From Calothrix membranacea FACHB-236 (lineage in GTDB: Bacteria > Cyanobacteriota > Cyanobacteriia > Cyanobacteriales > Nostocaceae), in assembly GCF_014696315.1 (NCBI RefSeq), contig NZ_JACJPX010000001.1:62001-126000 (forward strand): a DNA stretch of 64,000 nucleotides. Reading direction: 5' to 3'. Positions 44,801 through 53,900 of this stretch are shown here, piece after piece (within the stretch, counting starts at the first letter, position 1; each line of letters opens with the position of its first letter). Position numbers and translations under genes: made by a program. The notes beneath the pieces were generated by a model, which worked only from the letters and a program-made list of their open reading frames with translations, searched no databases and was not told where the DNA came from.

Positions 44801-46543
44801 TACTTCTTTTCCTACACCCAGGGATTGCAAGTAATGGGCTAGTTGATTAGCTTTTTGATTTAATTCTTGATAGGTGAGTTTTTGCTCTGCAAATACCAAC
44901 GCCACTGCATTTGGTGTCAGTTCTACTTGCTCTGCGAATAGCTGATGAATGCTCTTTTGGGGATATTCTGTAGTTGTGTTATTCCACTCTACTAATAACT
45001 GATGGCGTTCTGCTGTTGTTAACAGAGGTAATTCCCCTAGAGTTTGGTCTGGATTGCTAATAATTCCCTCAAGTAAAGTTTGGTAATGCCTTTGCATTTT
45101 AGCGATCGCTTCCTCACTAAATAAGTCGCTGCTATATTCCCAAACTAGGTAAAATTCGTGATTTACTTGCGTTAGCTTGCAATTAATGTCAAATATACTG
45201 CCTCTTTGTGACCCTAGCTCTGGCAAAATCTCCATTTCTAACTCTGGTGTACTTGGGAGGCGATGTTTATACCAACTAAAGCAAGCAGAAACCACAGGGA
45301 ATCGACTGCGATCGCGTTGAATTTTTAATTTTTCCACCAACAAAGAAAAAGGAGCGTCTTGATGTTTAAGAGCTCCTAAAACTATTTCATTTACCTGACT
45401 CAGCAATTTCCTGAAGGTGAGTTGCGGCGCAAGACAACCCCGCAAGACTGCTATATTACTTAAATAACCAATAATTTGATGAAACTCTCTGCTAGCTGAT
45501 CTACCCGTCATTGCAGTTCCTAGCAGAATTTCTTCTTGACCTGTATAACGGTAAAGCAGCACAAAAAATGCTGCTTGCATAATTATATAAAGTGAAATTC
45601 TTTCGGATTTTTGCAGCTGCTTCAGTTGAGCAATCAATTCTGTATCTAACTTGAAGATAGCTGTATTTCCCTGATAACTCTGCACTGGAGGACGAGGCTT
45701 ATCAGTAGGTAAATTTAAAATTGGCAATTCTCCTTCTAGTTGTTTTTGCCAGTATTGCCAAAGTTTTTCTGGGTCAGTTTCTAACAATTTCTTGGACTGG
45801 CGGCTAACATAATCTGTATATTGGCAACTAAGAGAATGGAGACTATCAGAAAATATGGCTTCATTGTTAATTTCTGCAGCGTAAAAAACTTGAAGTTCTT
45901 GTAACAACAAGTCCAAAGACCACATATCACCTGCAATCTGGTGCATAACCACTAACTGCACATTTCCCTGGGCTGTATTGGTAAATAGCCTTACCCGTAA
46001 CACTGGGCCAGATTGCAACTTAAAAGGACGATCTGTTTCTTGATAAATTTGAGCCTTTAAATCTTCTTGACTCCAAGCAGAAGCATCTATCACCTCTAGG
46101 TCAACCTTTTTCTGCTGGTGGATCTGTTGTACTGGTTGTCCATTGCGAATAGTATAAGTAGTGCGGAGAATAGCATAGCGATCGCTAATGTTTTGCCATG
46201 CTCTTTGCCATGCTTCAATATTTAAATTAGACTTAATTCTCACTGTCTCAAATATATTGTAAGCAACGCTTTCTGGTGCCATTTGGTAAAGAAACCACAA
46301 AGCTTGCTGACCATGAGATAGCGCACAATACGATGAATAGGATGTAGAGCCTTCTGACGGACGCACAAGATAACTAAAAGATGGGTTGAGGGCTGCTAGT
46401 ATTTCTGCTTCTTGCGATCGCAGTTGTGTTAACAGAGTAGGGCTAAGAATCTCCTTATTGCTATAGCGTAGGCTGTGGCCCTCAGTCCACAACTTTACGT
46501 TCAGACTCCGCAGTTCTAGCAACAACTCATCAACTGTTTTCAT
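41822..46543 (-). CDS. non-ribosomal peptide synthetase, docking-C-A-T-C, with altered core motifs
   Basis: The 1573-aa protein begins with a TubC-like docking domain (about 1-50). A condensation domain (about 65-500), adenylation domain (about 520-1010), thiolation domain with the attachment Ser in FFALGGNSLLAIQ, and a second C domain (about 1140-1570) follow. Both C domains lack the second His of HHxxxDG: the first reads HQIAGDM, the second HTIVCDR. The A3 P-loop reads YTFTGEEPKGV instead of the usual YTSGSTGKPKGV. A5 (NAYGPTE) and A10 (GKLNRQALP) are normal. The specificity residues look hydrophobic, near valine-type codes (low confidence). No thioesterase or partner NRPS is nearby. It may be non-canonical or decaying, though the frame is intact. 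Confidence 0.9.
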   Translation of the reverse strand: MKTVDELLLELRSLNVKLWTEGHSLRYSNKEILSPTLLTQLRSQEAEILAALNPSFSYLVRPSEGSTSYSSYCALSHGQQALWFLYQMAPESVAYNIFETVRIKSNLNIEAWQRAWQNISDRYAILRTTYTIRNGQPVQQIHQQKKVDLEVIDASAWSQEDLKAQIYQETDRPFKLQSGPVLRVRLFTNTAQGNVQLVVMHQIAGDMWSLDLLLQELQVFYAAEINNEAIFSDSLHSLSCQYTDYVSRQSKKLLETDPEKLWQYWQKQLEGELPILNLPTDKPRPPVQSYQGNTAIFKLDTELIAQLKQLQKSERISLYIIMQAAFFVLLYRYTGQEEILLGTAMTGRSASREFHQIIGYLSNIAVLRGCLAPQLTFRKLLSQVNEIVLGALKHQDAPFSLLVEKLKIQRDRSRFPVVSACFSWYKHRLPSTPELEMEILPELGSQRGSIFDINCKLTQVNHEFYLVWEYSSDLFSEEAIAKMQRHYQTLLEGIISNPDQTLGELPLLTTAERHQLLVEWNNTTTEYPQKSIHQLFAEQVELTPNAVALVFAEQKLTYQELNQKANQLAHYLQSLGVGKEVLVGICVERSLEMIIGLLGILKAGGVYVPIDPNFPQEHIEYVLAETQLSVLLTQTRLRESLSINPIHTICLDQHRNLIAEHSQENPSVTVTSANLAYLMYTFTGEEPKGVSIIHRGVVRLVKNNNYAKFSPEDVFLQLAPITFDAATLEIWGSLLNGASLIILPPDKSELADLGTAIREHQVTTLWLSAGLFGSMVDEQIADLKQLKQLLTGGDVLSVFHVKKLLQAAPELKLINAYGPTENTTFTCCYHITETSPIDTDVPIGRPIANTQIYVLDRELQPLPVGVPGELYIGGDGLAQGYFHQPDLTATAFITNPFHPETRLYKTGDLARYLPDGNIEFMGKIDQQVKIGSLRIELEEIETVLSQHPKVQQAVVTVNQNESDNPYLVAYIVPNSQPRKPTNSSLKSTALRRFLQQQLPEYMVPTTYVILKHIPLTGEGKLNRQALPKPHLYLVESENKFIPPRTPTEAVIADIITTVLNLEEIGIHDNFFALGGNSLLAIQVIYRLRQAYQLDLPLRCLFAAPTVAELENFITSYRQTELGEIVPTIDPASQHQTEFPLSFAQARLWLLDQMVGKSATYNMSFAARIVGNLDINALECSLGEILQRHASLRTNFQVVKGLSVQVINPTATLTLPVINLQCSPEPESEMYRLAKIEAHIPFNLASDSLIRVKLLQLAPEEYVLLLSTHTIVCDRWSIRILLQELSILYPAFCAGQPSPLPDLPIQYVDYTLWQWKSLSTKVLQKQINYWNRQLSGVKAVLELPTDRPRKPLQKIKGSSLKIEIDHQLSRQLKTLSQQSGVTLSTTLLTVLAVLLFRYSEQEDILIGTPIANRHQDTESIIGFFGNLLVLRIHIQENPTFSELLTHVQQVTLTAYAHQDVPFEQIVKTLQPESSRNQNPLVQVMFKLESSSFVWEIPGLSVTPLEIEKMTAKLDLSLLMSETASGLKGIWEYNSDLFDSETIIRMSEHFQTFLAAIVSNPHQEIRQVPLLLVRN

Positions 46544-47010
46544 TAGTAGAATTTTCCTTTAAGCAATCTATAGGGTTTAAAAAATACTCAGCTAATACGC
46601 ACTTAAGTTGTACATAAACTCGTGAAATTTGTCACTTATTATTTGTGTTTCCCCATTGGAATTTACACCTATAAGTGATTACTTGCTTGATGATTAAATG
46701 TAGTATTTAAGAGCATTTACTGATTAATAGCTACTAAAATTAAGTTTTTAATAATACAAAAATTATTATATATATATCCGAAAAACTGCTTAGGCAACAC
46801 TATAAAAATCAATTTCCAGAAAATCTACAGTACAAGTACTAGTATTTTGCCGAAAACAGGGGTATTTTCAGTGATATTACTTAATATGCTTCCCAAAAGC
46901 CAATTTTCTCTATTTTGAGAAGTTGCAATTAGTTACAGACAGGATAATTGTGGGTAATCTAAAAACAGATAAAGTCGGAAAATTTTTATATTATTTTTAT
47001 TTTTTGCCCA
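46544..47010. other. 467-nt AT-rich divergent region
   Basis: Upstream of both the NRPS and a TPR gene, so promoters for both are expected. It contains a TATATATATA run near 46770 and a GTACAAGTAC palindrome near 46830. No gene is seen. Confidence 0.4.
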
Positions 47011-47421
47011 ATGGATAACAACGATCAAACATTCAGCCAACCAGAGGTAATTCAACCATTGCAGGTAGAAATACCTTTACAATCAAAAGCCGTCAGCTTA
47101 TATATTCAGCAAGCCTACAATCATTTTGCCCAGGGAGATGTAGAAGGAGCGATCGCGGATTTCGATATAGCTCTCTGTATTCATCCCAACAGCGCCGAAC
47201 TTTATACTGCAAGAGGTAATTTTCGCAAACATAAATTAGGCGATCGCCTGGGTGCGCTCGAAGATTACACACAAGCCATATTTATTAATCCGGATAACGC
47301 TTTCTTTTATTTTTGTCGCAGTCAAACCTACCAAGAATTAGGTAATCAACAAAAAGCAATTGAAGATTACAATGTAGCTTTGACAATTGCTCCAGAAGGG
47401 ACGATGTGTTGTTTAATTTAG
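47011..47421 (+). CDS. TPR protein (136 aa)
   Basis: Three TPR units cover residues 30-130 (YIQQAYNHFAQGDVEGAIADF, YTARGNFRKHKLGDRLGAL, FYFCRSQTYQELGNQQKAIE). The N-terminus is polar, with no signal peptide. Such small TPR proteins mediate protein contacts; the partner is unknown. It is divergent from the NRPS gene. Confidence 0.8.
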   Translation: MDNNDQTFSQPEVIQPLQVEIPLQSKAVSLYIQQAYNHFAQGDVEGAIADFDIALCIHPNSAELYTARGNFRKHKLGDRLGALEDYTQAIFINPDNAFFYFCRSQTYQELGNQQKAIEDYNVALTIAPEGTMCCLI

Positions 47422-47545
47422 GGCATGGGGCATGGGGCATGGGGCATTGGGAATGGGTAATTGGTAATTGGTAATTGGGTGTTTGGTGTTTGTTATTTTC
47501 CTTTGTCCCCTCATCCCCCTAATCTACCTTATCCCCAGTCCCCAG
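47422..47545. repeat. heptamer tandem repeats
   Basis: GGGGCAT units, then GGTAATT units, then CCCCTCATC and CCCCAGT units, between two convergent genes. Confidence 0.75.
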
Positions 47546-48166
47546 TCCCCAATCCCTATTATTTAATTTTTCGTAATCGCTGGGTGTATCAATATCGATA
47601 TTGCCTAAGTTAAAAGGAATGGAGAATACTTGATTAAGATTATTCTGAATCACTTTTTTTGCACCGGAATTACTTGGTAGAGTAGCGAGTTCTGCAAAAA
47701 ATTGGTGACTAAATAAAGCAGGTACGCCTAATGTTTTTGCATATTCGCAAGCAATGATTGGTTTTTGTGTTGTATGGTATGCATCAACCAGTTGATTAAT
47801 AATTTCTGGTAAGAGAAATGGTTGATCGCAAAGTACAATCACTACTGCTGTAATTTTTTGATTCAGACTATTTAATAAATCCATCCCAGCCTTAATAGAA
47901 CTACCCATACCCAAAGCCCAATCTAAATTCTCAACAATAGTAACGGGGAGTTCATTAATTTGAGGGCGAATTTGTTCTGCATAAGCCCCAAGCACTATAA
48001 CTACAGGTTCACAAACTGAAGCGATCGCAATTTCTGTAATGTATTGCACCAAGCTACGTCCTTGATACAATAAAAGCTGTTTTGGTGTTCCCATCCGCGT
48101 AGATGCACCCGCAGCCAAAATCATAATTGCTATGTTTGCTTTTTCCGTTTCTATTTTCTGAGCCAT
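47519..48166 (-). CDS. MocA-like nucleotidyltransferase (molybdenum cofactor family)
   Basis: A 215-aa protein with the GT-A-type signature ILAAGASTRMGTPKQLL, LDWALGMGSSIKAG, and VVIVLCDQPFLLP with the metal-binding Asp. This is the MobA/MocA family; the size and LCDQP motif favour a MocA-type molybdopterin cytidylyltransferase over MobA. Such enzymes serve xanthine-dehydrogenase-type molybdoenzymes, often with XdhC; neither is in view. The C-terminus runs into the heptamer repeats. Confidence 0.85.
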   Translation of the reverse strand: MAQKIETEKANIAIMILAAGASTRMGTPKQLLLYQGRSLVQYITEIAIASVCEPVVIVLGAYAEQIRPQINELPVTIVENLDWALGMGSSIKAGMDLLNSLNQKITAVVIVLCDQPFLLPEIINQLVDAYHTTQKPIIACEYAKTLGVPALFSHQFFAELATLPSNSGAKKVIQNNLNQVFSIPFNLGNIDIDTPSDYEKLNNRDWGLGTGDKVD

Positions 48167-48237
48167 ATATTATACGAAATTCAGTAAATTGGCGAAGTGA
48201 GAAAATTTAAATGTATATAAATAAATATAAATTCAAG

Positions 48238-48322
48238 GTAGGGTGTGTTATGCCGTAGGCTAACGCACCTTGAGCCTTTGATAGTCCATTGGTGCGTTGC
48301 GCTGCGCGACAACACACCCTAC
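48238..48322. repeat. 85-bp MITE-like element with 12-bp perfect inverted ends
   Basis: GTAGGGTGTGTT (48238-48249) and AACACACCCTAC (48311-48322) enclose GC-rich internal palindromes (TGCGTTGCGCTGCGCGACA). Family of the copies at 17754, about 50140 and 61398. Confidence 0.75.
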
Positions 48323-48386
48323 ATTTACTATTTGCTGATTCATATCTTTTATAAGAGTACAATAATTACGAATTACGAATTACGAA

Positions 48387-50021
48387 TTAAAATGGCGTTT
48401 CCGTCTTCAAATGCAGAGTTTTTTGTAACTGTGGATGTTGAAAGTAAAGTTCTCGCGCATGGAGATATAACCTAGTAAATTCTGCACTCAATCCATAAAG
48501 TGGATCTCCTAAAATTGGCTTACCAAGTCCTTGAATATCAGCAGCATGAACCCTTAATTGATGGGTGCGCCCCGTTAGTGGTTTAAATTCCACACGCGTA
48601 TAGTTTCCCTCTCTAGCTATTACTTGAAAACGGGTAATGCTGGGTTTACCATATTTCCAATTAACTTGTTGATAAGGGCGATGATTGGGATTTCCCCACA
48701 GTGGTAATTCAATTACACCTGCATCAACATTAACAATTCCAGAGACTAAGGCTTCATAAATCTTGTGAACTTGCTGCTGCTGAAATTGGATACTGAGTTG
48801 GCGATAAATTTGGCGATCGCGTGCTATCAATAAAATACCAGAAGTGTCTCGATCCAGCCGATGTACGGCGTTGAGTGACATTCCATCAGGTAATACATTT
48901 CGCAAGCGACTAAGAACGCTATCTTGGGTATCAAGATAACGCCCTGGAACTGATAATAATCCTGCAGGTTTGTTAACAGCAATTAACCATTCATCTTCGT
49001 AAATAATCGCTAGCGTCTCCGCCATTTCTGGAAATCCTGACAGCAAAAACCCCATCAATGGCTGACAGCGTTCTACACAAGCAGGGTAAAATTTCCCAGG
49101 AATTTTTTCACCATCAGTTGATGCAGAACCCCACCAAAATTCTGCCATTGCTAAAGGTTTAAGACGATGCATCGCTGCATATTGCAGTAACTTAGGCGCA
49201 CAACAGTCACCTGTACCGGTGGGTAATCCTGTGGGCATTAATTGTTGTAGTGATCGCGATTTCCCATAAAAATTGATTAAGGTGTAAGCTGCGTGCATCT
49301 GTGCTTGCAATTGACGAGACAGCTGCTGACGCTGTTGTTTTAATTCCTGTATCCGTGTATCTGCTGTTGCAATTAACTGCTTTAGCGGCTGTAAAACTTC
49401 ATTTTGCTGGCGTTTGAGTAATTTTCGCTCAATTCCCTGCTGACGGCTTTCTTCGTCCAGTTCTTCCAAAGCAATAGTGAGTGCTTCGCCTGTCAGCGTG
49501 TCGCAGATTAGCTGGCGTTTTTCTTGACGTTGATGTTTGCGATCGCGGTGGCGATCGTTCATGGCTTGTAACTGCTGTGCAAACTCGCGAGATAGACTTT
49601 CATATTGCTGTCTTTCGGGAATTTGCTGCAAAGTAATCAGTTCTTGCTTAATAGCTTCCAATTGCGCCAAGGTTCTAGCTTCATCTACAGCCACCTCCTC
49701 ATGTCCTGGAATTGGCGGAACCCAACCCTCAACAACACTGCAACTATGCAGCAATCCAGAGAAAGCCTTAAGTACTCGCTGTTCGCCAGTTGGGAGTTCA
49801 ACCAGCAACACACCATACATTTTTCCTTCTAGAGAATAGCGCTCATCGCTGGCTAATTGTTGCATTAAACCCTGGGCGATCGCTTCTATTAAAGGGGTGC
49901 GAGGTAGTCTCAGCAAATTTCCACTTTGCGGACAATATCCTTGATAGTAATATTCGGCTGATGCGTTACTGGCTGCACAATTAGAGTCAATAAAATCTGT
50001 AAGCGGATGTAGAAATACCAT
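48387..50021 (-). CDS. RluA-family pseudouridine synthase with long N-terminal extension
   Basis: The C-terminal about 220 residues are an RluA catalytic domain: IIYEDEWLIAVNKPAGLLSVPGR-type start, the catalytic Asp in HRLDRDTSG (about residue 393), and RTHQLRVHA. It isomerises uridines in 23S rRNA or tRNA. The N-terminal 320 residues contain a long helical, Gln-rich coiled coil (about 115-260) and then FYGKSRSLQQL. This gives 544 aa where normal RluA proteins have 220-330. Long versions are known among cyanobacteria. Substrate unknown. Confidence 0.9.
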   Translation of the reverse strand: MVFLHPLTDFIDSNCAASNASAEYYYQGYCPQSGNLLRLPRTPLIEAIAQGLMQQLASDERYSLEGKMYGVLLVELPTGEQRVLKAFSGLLHSCSVVEGWVPPIPGHEEVAVDEARTLAQLEAIKQELITLQQIPERQQYESLSREFAQQLQAMNDRHRDRKHQRQEKRQLICDTLTGEALTIALEELDEESRQQGIERKLLKRQQNEVLQPLKQLIATADTRIQELKQQRQQLSRQLQAQMHAAYTLINFYGKSRSLQQLMPTGLPTGTGDCCAPKLLQYAAMHRLKPLAMAEFWWGSASTDGEKIPGKFYPACVERCQPLMGFLLSGFPEMAETLAIIYEDEWLIAVNKPAGLLSVPGRYLDTQDSVLSRLRNVLPDGMSLNAVHRLDRDTSGILLIARDRQIYRQLSIQFQQQQVHKIYEALVSGIVNVDAGVIELPLWGNPNHRPYQQVNWKYGKPSITRFQVIAREGNYTRVEFKPLTGRTHQLRVHAADIQGLGKPILGDPLYGLSAEFTRLYLHARELYFQHPQLQKTLHLKTETPF

Positions 50022-50129
50022 GAATCAATTCAAAATTCAAAATTAAATACAGCCACCAAAAAGGGACGAGGTTTTGAACCTAATTTTTTTCGATAAAGGG
50101 TATTATGACAATTTAAAAAGTATTTTGAA

Positions 50130-50172
50130 TTGTTTGTAGTGCGTTGCGCTGCGCGACAAAACACCCTAAATT
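50130..50172. repeat. partial copy of the GTGCGTTG/ACACCCTA repeat
   Basis: GTGCGTTGCGCTGCGCGACA followed by AAACACCCTA matches the right half of the element at 48238; the left half is missing. Confidence 0.6.
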
Positions 50173-50210
50173 TTTGATATTAAGTGCTAACAACATCTTA
50201 CACTCAAACC

Positions 50211-50855
50211 TTAAATTGATTGCGGTTTTTTGCCAATCAATAGGGCGAGTTCTAGCCACTTCCAGTAGCAATCTACATCAGTGAAGCCAATATTACGCAA
50301 CCAATTTAGTTGAGTTTCTACATCTAAAAGTTTATTTGATGGGTCTTCAGTTTCTACAGTAAAACCGATTGAGTGTAAAAAATGTTCGTGCAATGCTTGC
50401 GTGGGAGAAGCAACATGTTCTAAATTGCAGAAAATACCGCCAGGTTCCAATATCTGAAAAATTTCTGTATACAGAGAATGTTTGCGATCGTGAGTTACGT
50501 GGTGGATCGCAAAGCTAGAAACTACTGCATCAAAAGTACCTAATTCTGGCAAGGACTGATCTAAGTTGTGGGCTATGATTTGTACTGTTGTATCTTCAGC
50601 AAAACGTGTTTTGGCAGCTTCTAACATCGTTGCAGAAAAATCAACTGCAATACTTTCAGCTTGGGGACGGTCGATTTTCAGTAATGCTAATAAGCGACCA
50701 TCTCCAGTCCCTAAATCAAGAATGCGCTTCACAGTCTTAGGAACCTGTTCCAACAAAACTGCTTCACCCTCAGTCCGATGGGGTATTGAGTCAGCCTTTG
50801 CTAAATAGCTTAAAGCATGGTCAGCAGAAGTCCAGAGGTTAATTTGATTCATCAC
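50211..50855 (-). CDS. class I SAM-dependent methyltransferase
   Basis: A 214-aa protein with the SAM-binding motifs RILDLGTGDGRLLALL, IAVDFSATMLEAA, VVSSFAIHHVTHDRK and ILEPGGIFCNLEH. It resembles small-molecule methyltransferases of the Methyltransf_11/25 group. Substrate and pathway are unknown. It is the same orientation as the large exoprotein gene but separated from it by about 100 nt, with its own probable promoter. Confidence 0.88.
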   Translation of the reverse strand: MMNQINLWTSADHALSYLAKADSIPHRTEGEAVLLEQVPKTVKRILDLGTGDGRLLALLKIDRPQAESIAVDFSATMLEAAKTRFAEDTTVQIIAHNLDQSLPELGTFDAVVSSFAIHHVTHDRKHSLYTEIFQILEPGGIFCNLEHVASPTQALHEHFLHSIGFTVETEDPSNKLLDVETQLNWLRNIGFTDVDCYWKWLELALLIGKKPQSI

Positions 50856-50958
50856 AGAACACTGCTCTTGGCGATCGCATTTTGTAATTTCCAGTCAGAG
50901 CAATTCTACATCTTTTACACTCTACTCTTTGCGTCTCTGCGTGAGAAAAAATCATATT

Positions 50959-53900
50959 TTACTTCTTCACTGCACAGCTAGAAGAATTTAGCCAAGAAGC
51001 CGCAGTTTTGGGTGTCTGAGAGACTAGGGTCACATCACCTTTATCGTTAAATACCCACCCAGTAGCCGGCATAACTAATACAGCTTTTTGCTGTGGTGGC
51101 TTGGCGCTTGTACTATAGCTGGAATTGATTGTATGTAATGAATTCGCAGTCAGGCGAATATCTTCCCAGACAGTATTAGCACTAAGTAATTCGTCAGGTT
51201 TCGGGGGTAAACCACCACGTCCGACATCAGTAAATTGACCGACTGTTTTTTCATCTCCAGCACCACAATTTTGAGCAATTTGCTGGGAAGGATCGCTGGC
51301 GTTGGTGGGTAGAGAAACAATCCCTTTGCTGGGATCAATATCTGGAGAACTGATACTGATAACACCATTTAACTGTGGGTCAGTTTGGGAAATAGCTGTA
51401 ATATCGTTGGTTTGCAGAGATTGCGGGTTAAGTTTTCCTGGGTCGGTGGTTCCTAACTTCTGCTCAAGTTCTTGTCGGGTGAGGGTTGCTAAACCAATCA
51501 CGCCTTTAGCGTCGATTTCGATAGTACCGCCGCTACCAGAGAAAGCATTAGCCGCGATATCATTATTTTCTAAAGCTGGAGAGACAATAAAGCCATTATT
51601 AGAATTGAGTTTAATTGCGATCGCACCTCCATCACCACCCGCACCTTGACGACCTGCGGTAGTTGAAATAAAACTTTGACGGCGAAATAGCAGTAAATCT
51701 TGCAAGTTGAGTGTAATGCTACCGCCTTGACCGCTATCTGTATCAGCAGTAATATTTGCTTGTGTATCAAGAGTTAAGCGATCGGCTGTAATGCTAATAC
51801 TACCCGCTACTCCTGAACCTTGACTATCTACAGATATTCTGGCGCTATCTTTAATTGTCACTTGCTCAGGATCAATATTGATTGTACCGCCATCACCAGT
51901 GGAGCCAATTTCGGTATTCGCAAATAACCCACTATATTGATTAATTGAACCAAGAATGCGCTTAGCTTCTTGCTCATTATCAGGCAGAACAAAATCGTAA
52001 TTATCTTTAATATTGCTGACTATTGCTATTAGTTGTTTCAGTCGTTCTTGGTATTTAAAGTCTTGACCTGCAATTGTAATATTATCTGTGGCATTAATTT
52101 TAATATTACCTGCATCTCCACTTCTATAAGCATTTGTCAGAATTTGTCCGCCGCCTGTTATTTCCAGATTATTGACATTAACGCTAATATCTCCACCGTT
52201 ACCGCTACTTTTAGAAGGTGCGCTTAAAACTCCGCCATCACTAATATTCAATGTGCCAGTACGAATTGTAATATTACCACCATCACCAGCATTAGATTCT
52301 TTACTTTCAGTATTTACAAATAATCCACTTGAAAATTTATTTATCAGTGCGTAGCCTGATATATTCACAGAAGCTGCAGACGGGTTTTGCTCATCAAAAG
52401 GATTAATAGTAATGCTGCCACCTTTACCAATAGAACGCGTATCAGCATTAAATCTTGAACCCTCAGTTAAGGAAAGAGACTGAGTTTTAATATTAATATT
52501 ACCCGCATTGCCACTGCCAAAACTTTGAGCATTGATTCTGGATGTATTACTTAAAGATAATAACTGAGCAGTAATTTCAAGATTACCTGCATTACCACTA
52601 CCAAAAGTTTCCGCATCAATCCGTGATTCATTACTAAAAAAAACAGATTGAGCTTTAATATTAATATTACCAGCATTTCCATCACCATCAGTTCCCGCAC
52701 TTAATATAGAACTATCAGTAAAAGATATTGCTTTATCTACTGTAATCAAAAAATTTCCACTATTTCCTGAACCAAAAGTACTAGCATTTAAATAAGAATT
52801 GTTAGTTACCGATAAAGAATCAGCACGGATATCGATATCACCACCACCACCTTTTCCTGCTGTGTTTGGTGGTGATAAATCTGAAGTAAGTTCATTACTA
52901 CCAGTGTTAATACTACTCTCAGAAAGCGAGACTGAACCACCTGCTGCTGTGACAGTTACACTTCCTGCTTTTCCTGTTCCTAAAGTATTAGCTAATAAAG
53001 AACTTTGCTCAGCAAGAGATACAGATTTAGCATTTATATAAATGCTACCACCTGCACCAGAACCATTAGTTACAGTTTCTAAATTACTGCTAGTAAAGAC
53101 TAAATCCCCAAGAGACTGAATTTTGATATCACCTGTATTTTTAGCAAAGATTGCTGCTTGATTATCACCATCTACTTGATTACTAGTACTCAAGAAAGAT
53201 TGGTCTATAGTTACTTTTTTGGGAATTAGTGAGCTATTCCAACCAATATAAATATTTCCTAAATTACCCTTACTAAATATGCCTCTATAGTGGTTATCTT
53301 CCTCAATTCCTGAAGAATTTTTGACAATAGAAATCTCATCACGGGCACTAATACTAACATCTCCTGCATAACCTAAATTAAAATTGGTGGTACTTATCTT
53401 AGACTGGTTTAAAAATACTGACCCTTGTGTCGCTTCTATATTAATAGTAGAGTATAAGTCAGCGTCGCTATTGTAATTACTTTCGCTAGTAATAATACTA
53501 TTATCAATAGCAACATTGTTAGCAGCAATCAGTTTAATATATCCTGCTACTCCAGACCCCTCATTATCAGTGAATAGTTTAGCGGAATTCAAAAATATAG
53601 ATTCACTCGCATGAATATCTATATCTCCAGATTTTCCAGAGCCGTTGTTACCAGATTGCACAGTAGTTTTATCCAGAGATATTAATCCTGACTCAATGCT
53701 GAATTTCCCTGAATTTCCTGTACCACCTGTTATTACATCATTAAATACTTCACTTTCACTGAGAACAACCGAACCAATACTTTTAATTGAAATATTGCTA
53801 GCATTAGCTGTACTATCTATGCCAGTAGCACCACTTATTATCTTACTATCTGTAATCAAAATATTATTCAGAGATTCAATATTTATCTCTCCAGACTGAC

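Noticed and set aside
46609-46614. TGTACA upstream of the NRPS gene as a transposon end
   Set aside because: The downstream AATTTGTCACT is suggestive, but the order and spacing do not match a terminus, and orientation would be wrong.
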